Assembly: GCA_964401045.1 (NCBI GenBank)
Contig: CAYNXB010000026.1
Location: 1 to 33,298 of the forward strand
DNA length: 33,298 nucleotides
Source: CAYNXB01 sp964401045
Lineage (GTDB): Bacteria > Pseudomonadota > Alphaproteobacteria > Sphingomonadales > Sphingomonadaceae
Reading direction: 5' to 3'
Of this stretch, positions 30,183 to 33,298 are shown in pieces. The notes beneath the pieces were generated by a model. It searched no databases. It had not been told where the DNA came from and saw only the letters and a program-made list of their open reading frames with translations. Each line of letters starts with the position of its first letter. The stretch's first letter is position 1. The position numbers and the translations under genes are program-made.

Positions 30183-31436
30183 ATGAACACCCCTTCAGCC
30201 ATTCGCGGCACGCAGGACATTTTCGGCCCCGAGGCGGAGGCGTTCGCTTTCGTGGTCGAGACCTTCGAGCGCGTGCGCAAGCTCTACCGCTTTCGCCGGA
30301 TCGAGATGCCGGTGTTCGAGCGCACCGAGGTGTTCGCGCGCTCGCTGGGCGAGACGACCGATGTGGTGGCGAAGGAAATGTATTCGTTCGACGACCGTGG
30401 CGGCGAGTCGCTTACCTTGCGGCCGGAGTTCACCGCCGGGATCGCCCGCGCCTATCTCACCAATGGCTGGCAGCAGCACGCGCCGGTCAAGCTGGCGACG
30501 CACGGACCGCTGTTCCGCTACGAACGGCCGCAGAAGGGCCGCTACCGCCAGTTCCACCAGCTCGACGCGGAGATCATCGGCGCGGCCGAGCCGCAGGCGG
30601 ACGTCGAGCTGCTGGCGCTGGCCGACCAGTTGCTGAAGGAGCTGGGCATCGCCGAGGGCGTGACCCTGCAGCTCAATACGCTCGGCGATGCGCCGAGCCG
30701 TGAGGCCTGGCGCGCGGCGCTGGTCGCGCATTTCCGCCAGCACAAGGATGCGCTGAGCGAGGATTCGCGTGACCGGCTCGAACGCAATCCGCTGCGCATC
30801 CTCGACAGCAAGGACCCGCGCGACCGCCAGTTCGTCGGCGACGCGCCGAAGATCGACGAGTTCCTGTCCGGCGAGGCGCAGGACTTCTTCGGTGCGGTCT
30901 GCGCAGGGCTCGACGCGGCGGGCGTGAAATGGGCGCGGGCGCAATCGCTGGTGCGCGGACTCGATTACTACCGCCACACCGCTTTCGAGTTCGTGCCCGA
31001 CGAAGGCAGCGCGGCGGCGGGCAAGCTTGGCAGCCAGAGCACGATCCTCGGCGGCGGAAGGTACGACGGGCTGATCGAAGGGCTGGGCGGGCCGCATACG
31101 CCGGCGGTCGGCTGGGCCGCGGGGATCGAGCGGCTGGCGATGTTGGTCGATCTTCAGGATGAGGCGCCCGTTGCAGTCAGCATCGCGGTGGAAGACGATA
31201 GCCTGATCAACGTCGGCACATCGGCCAACGTCGCGCTGCGGTCCGCGGGCTTCTCGACGGAAATGATTTCGACCGGCTCACCGCGTAAACGGTATGATAA
31301 AGCTGCGAAAATTCCTGCGAAGGTGCTGCTCGGCATCGCTATCAAGGACGGTGAAGTGCACTTCAACATTCGCTCTGCGCCGGGAACGGCAGAACATGCG
31401 CGCGTCGAAGAGCTTGTTCGCTCGTTGAAGAAATGA
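30183..31436 (+). CDS. hisS: Histidyl-tRNA synthetase
   Basis: 417-residue class II synthetase. Motif 1 region: IRGTQDIFGPEA; motif 2 region: GPLFRYERPQKGRYRQFHQLDAE; the histidine-A motif LVRGLDYYRHTAFEF; motif 3: AVGWAAGIERL. The C-terminal anticodon-binding domain (from about residue 330) is shorter and divergent: no VxVxPxG strand is obvious, and it ends RVEELVRSLKK. The local base composition also looks less GC-rich there. It overlaps prfA by ATGA. Catalytic core call is firm; the divergence of the tail may be a lineage trait. Confidence 0.95.
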   Translation: MNTPSAIRGTQDIFGPEAEAFAFVVETFERVRKLYRFRRIEMPVFERTEVFARSLGETTDVVAKEMYSFDDRGGESLTLRPEFTAGIARAYLTNGWQQHAPVKLATHGPLFRYERPQKGRYRQFHQLDAEIIGAAEPQADVELLALADQLLKELGIAEGVTLQLNTLGDAPSREAWRAALVAHFRQHKDALSEDSRDRLERNPLRILDSKDPRDRQFVGDAPKIDEFLSGEAQDFFGAVCAGLDAAGVKWARAQSLVRGLDYYRHTAFEFVPDEGSAAAGKLGSQSTILGGGRYDGLIEGLGGPHTPAVGWAAGIERLAMLVDLQDEAPVAVSIAVEDDSLINVGTSANVALRSAGFSTEMISTGSPRKRYDKAAKIPAKVLLGIAIKDGEVHFNIRSAPGTAEHARVEELVRSLKK

Positions 31437-32500
31437 GCATTCCCGAAGAGCGCCTCGGCCAGATCGGCGCGCGGTTTGCCGAGCTCGAGGCGCGCCTTGC
31501 CAGTGGGACGCTCGAAGGCGATGCGTTCGTCGCCGCAAGTCGCGATTACGCCGAGCTTGAGCCCGTCGCGAAGGCCGCCGCCGAAGTGCGCCGGATGCGT
31601 GCCGAGATCGCCGAGCTGGCCGCGCTGACCCAGGACCCGGAAATGAGCGCGCTCGCCAACGAGGAGCTTGGCGAGTTGCGCCAGCAACTGCCCGAGGCCG
31701 AGCGCCGTCTCGCACTCTCGATGCTGCCGCGCGATTCCGCTGACAGCCGTCCGGCGATGCTCGAAATCCGGGCCGGCACCGGCGGGGATGAAGCCGCGCT
31801 GTTCGCGGCCGATCTTTACCGCATGTACGAACGCTACGCTGCCGAGCAGGGCTGGAAGGTCGAGCCGGTGAGCATGAACGCCTCGGACATCGGCGGGTTC
31901 AAGGAAATCGTCGCCAACGTCACCGGGCAGGGCGTGTTCGCCAAGCTCAAGTTCGAGAGCGGGGTCCACCGCGTCCAGCGCGTGCCGGTGACCGAGAGCG
32001 GCGGGCGCATCCACACTTCGGCGGCGACCGTGGCGGTGCTGCCCGAACCGAGCGAGGTGGACGTCGAGATTGCCGACGGCGACATCAAGATCGACATCTA
32101 TCGCGCGAGCGGCGCCGGAGGCCAGCACGTCAACACCACCGATTCCGCGGTGCGCCTCACCCACTTGCCGACCGGGCTCGTCGTCATCCAGCAGGACCAG
32201 CGCAGCCAGCACAAGAACAAGGACAAGGCGATGCAGGTGCTGCGCACGCGGCTCTACGACCTCAAGCGCGCCGAAGCGCAGGGGGCCGAGGCCGAGGCGC
32301 GCAAGGCGATGGTCGGCAGCGGCGACCGTTCGGAGCGCATCCGCACCTACAATTTCCCGCAAGGCCGCGTGACCGATCACCGCATCGGGCTGACGCTGCA
32401 GAAGCTGCCGCAGATTCTCGAAGGCCCCGCGCTCGGCGAGTTGATCGATGCGCTGATCGCCGAGGACGAGGCCAAGCGGCTCGCGGCGATGGGCGAGTGA
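31433..32500 (+). CDS. prfA: Peptide chain release factor 1
   Basis: 355-residue RF1 that reads UAA/UAG. The stop-codon-reading PxT motif is RVPVTESGGRIHTS; the catalytic GGQ is in ASGAGGQHVNTTDSAVRLTH, whose Gln is methylated by PrmC. N-terminal coiled-coil region and C-terminal helix (RIGLTLQKLPQILEG) are complete. ATGA and GTGA overlaps join it to hisS and prmC. Confidence 0.97.
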   Translation: MSIPEERLGQIGARFAELEARLASGTLEGDAFVAASRDYAELEPVAKAAAEVRRMRAEIAELAALTQDPEMSALANEELGELRQQLPEAERRLALSMLPRDSADSRPAMLEIRAGTGGDEAALFAADLYRMYERYAAEQGWKVEPVSMNASDIGGFKEIVANVTGQGVFAKLKFESGVHRVQRVPVTESGGRIHTSAATVAVLPEPSEVDVEIADGDIKIDIYRASGAGGQHVNTTDSAVRLTHLPTGLVVIQQDQRSQHKNKDKAMQVLRTRLYDLKRAEAQGAEAEARKAMVGSGDRSERIRTYNFPQGRVTDHRIGLTLQKLPQILEGPALGELIDALIAEDEAKRLAAMGE

Positions 32501-33298
32501 CCGTCGGCCCAGTTGGTGTTTCTTGGGCGCTGCGCGATGCGGCGGCCCGGCTTGGCGAGGTGTCCGATACCGCGCGGCTCGATGCGGAACTGCTGATGGC
32601 CGAGGCACTCGGCGTGACGCGTTCGGACTTGCTCCTGCGGCGGATGAGCGACGCGACACCCGAAGATTTCGAAGGGCTGGTCGAGCGGCGGCTGAAGCAT
32701 GAGCCGGTCGCCCAGATCGTCGGGCACAAGGAGTTCTACGGCCGCGAGTTCCTCGTCGGCAGGGCGGTGCTCACGCCGCGGGCCGACAGCGAGACAATCG
32801 TGCAGGCGGCGCTCGAGGCCGTTCCATCGCCCACGCGCATTCTCGACCTTGGAACAGGCTCGGGCGCACTGCTGCTGACGCTGCTCGCGGAACGTCCGCC
32901 CGCGAGAGGCATCGGCATCGACGCATCCGCCGCCGCGCTGGGGGTGGCATCCGCCAATGCCGCAGCGCTCGGGCTCGCGGGGCGCGCGCAAATGCTCGAT
33001 CGCGATTGGAACCAGCCTGGCTGGTGCGACGATCTCGGCCGGTTCGAACTGATCGTCGCCAATCCGCCCTATGTCGAAGAATCGGCCGACCTCGCCCGCT
33101 CGGTGCGAGACTATGAGCCCGGCGAGGCCCTGTTCGCCGGTCCCGAGGGGCTCGACGCATACCGCGCGCTTATTCCACAACTTTCCGCACTGCTCGCTCC
33201 CGAGGGCGTCGCGGTCCTGGAAATCGGCGCGACCCAGGCCGAACAGGTCGCGCAACTCGCTGCCGATGCTGGCTTTTCCAGCGAATTGCGGCGCGACC
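32497..33298 (+). CDS. prmC: Release factor glutamine methyltransferase PrmC (partial)
   Basis: Starts at GTG 32497, overlapping the prfA stop (GTGA), and continues open past the window end (267 codons visible of about 280). Seen: VAQIVGHKEFYGREFLVGRAVLTPRADSETIV, SAM motif ILDLGTGSGALLL, IGIDASAAALGVA, and the catalytic NPPY in LIVANPPYVEE near residue 187. It N5-methylates the GGQ glutamine of the release factors, including the RF1 encoded just upstream, which explains the coupling. Confidence 0.93.
   Translation, partial: MTVGPVGVSWALRDAAARLGEVSDTARLDAELLMAEALGVTRSDLLLRRMSDATPEDFEGLVERRLKHEPVAQIVGHKEFYGREFLVGRAVLTPRADSETIVQAALEAVPSPTRILDLGTGSGALLLTLLAERPPARGIGIDASAAALGVASANAAALGLAGRAQMLDRDWNQPGWCDDLGRFELIVANPPYVEESADLARSVRDYEPGEALFAGPEGLDAYRALIPQLSALLAPEGVAVLEIGATQAEQVAQLAADAGFSSELRRD

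Noticed and set aside
31154..32659. 501-codon minus-strand frame over hisS/prfA
   Set aside because: Spans two firmly identified genes on the other strand and has no motif of its own.
1..33298. CRISPR arrays, tRNA/rRNA genes, prophage, transposases or defence islands
   Set aside because: No regularly spaced repeats, no cloverleaf or rRNA sequence, and no integrase, transposase or restriction-modification pair were seen; the HNH protein has no methyltransferase partner.

Overview
The window is high-GC, gene-dense chromosomal DNA from an alphaproteobacterium, most likely a member of the Sphingomonadales (Sphingomonas/Erythrobacteraceae type). The reasons are a serine palmitoyltransferase with its own acyl carrier protein (bacterial sphingolipid synthesis), a CtrA master regulator with an Ala-Ala C-terminus, a DivK-type single-domain receiver, a single-cysteine DksA, and a fused malic enzyme/phosphotransacetylase divergent from mutS. 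No plasmid, phage, transposase, CRISPR, rRNA or tRNA gene is visible. Most of it is core genome; the less explained parts are several small gene cassettes and intergenic palindromes.

Layout. 153-3085: a YqaA/DedA-type membrane protein faces a minus-strand pair (sorbosone dehydrogenase-like lipoprotein, DUF2231 membrane protein). 2651-4583 (minus): acp, spt and an OsmC-type peroxidase, with overlapping start and stop codons. 4693-5064 (minus): divK. 5139-8432 (plus): a compact cassette of DUF3572, HAD hydrolase, RidA, glycerophosphodiesterase and FemAB-like GNAT genes. 8436-8768 (minus): a one-repeat Sel1 protein. 9054-11967 (plus): dksA, a PilZ protein, an orphan solute-binding lipoprotein and DUF4112. 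11964-12572 (minus): an HNH endonuclease. 12699-14751 (plus): gluQ, a HIG1-type twin-membrane protein, PduO-type cobalamin adenosyltransferase and a very acidic small protein. 14752-17355 (minus): mutS, divergent from maeB (17459-19720). 19872-22157 (minus): trmB and an SDR reductase overlap; a TSUP permease follows. 22406-25015 (minus): lptB, rpoN (broken by a run of 100 N), ctrA and a textbook intrinsic terminator. 25186-27342: a small membrane protein, ppa (minus) and a luciferase-like oxidoreductase. 27348-27431: a palindromic intergenic repeat. 27449-30096 (minus): an M61 peptidase and DUF1345. 30183-33298 (plus): hisS-prfA-prmC, overlapping, with prmC cut by the window end.

Themes. Cell-cycle control is represented by DivK and CtrA about 18 kb apart, and TTAACC half-sites lie in the ctrA promoter and between the Sel1 gene and dksA. 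Envelope functions include sphingolipid synthesis, LPS export (lptB), several membrane proteins and a PDZ peptidase. Translation and tRNA functions include gluQ, trmB, hisS, prfA and prmC. Five of the seven convergent gene pairs end within 4 bp of each other or overlap, leaving no room for ordinary terminators.

Limits. Everything is read by eye from one sequence. Family calls rest on remembered motifs, and start choices on Shine-Dalgarno spacing and overlaps. No alignment or database search was run.
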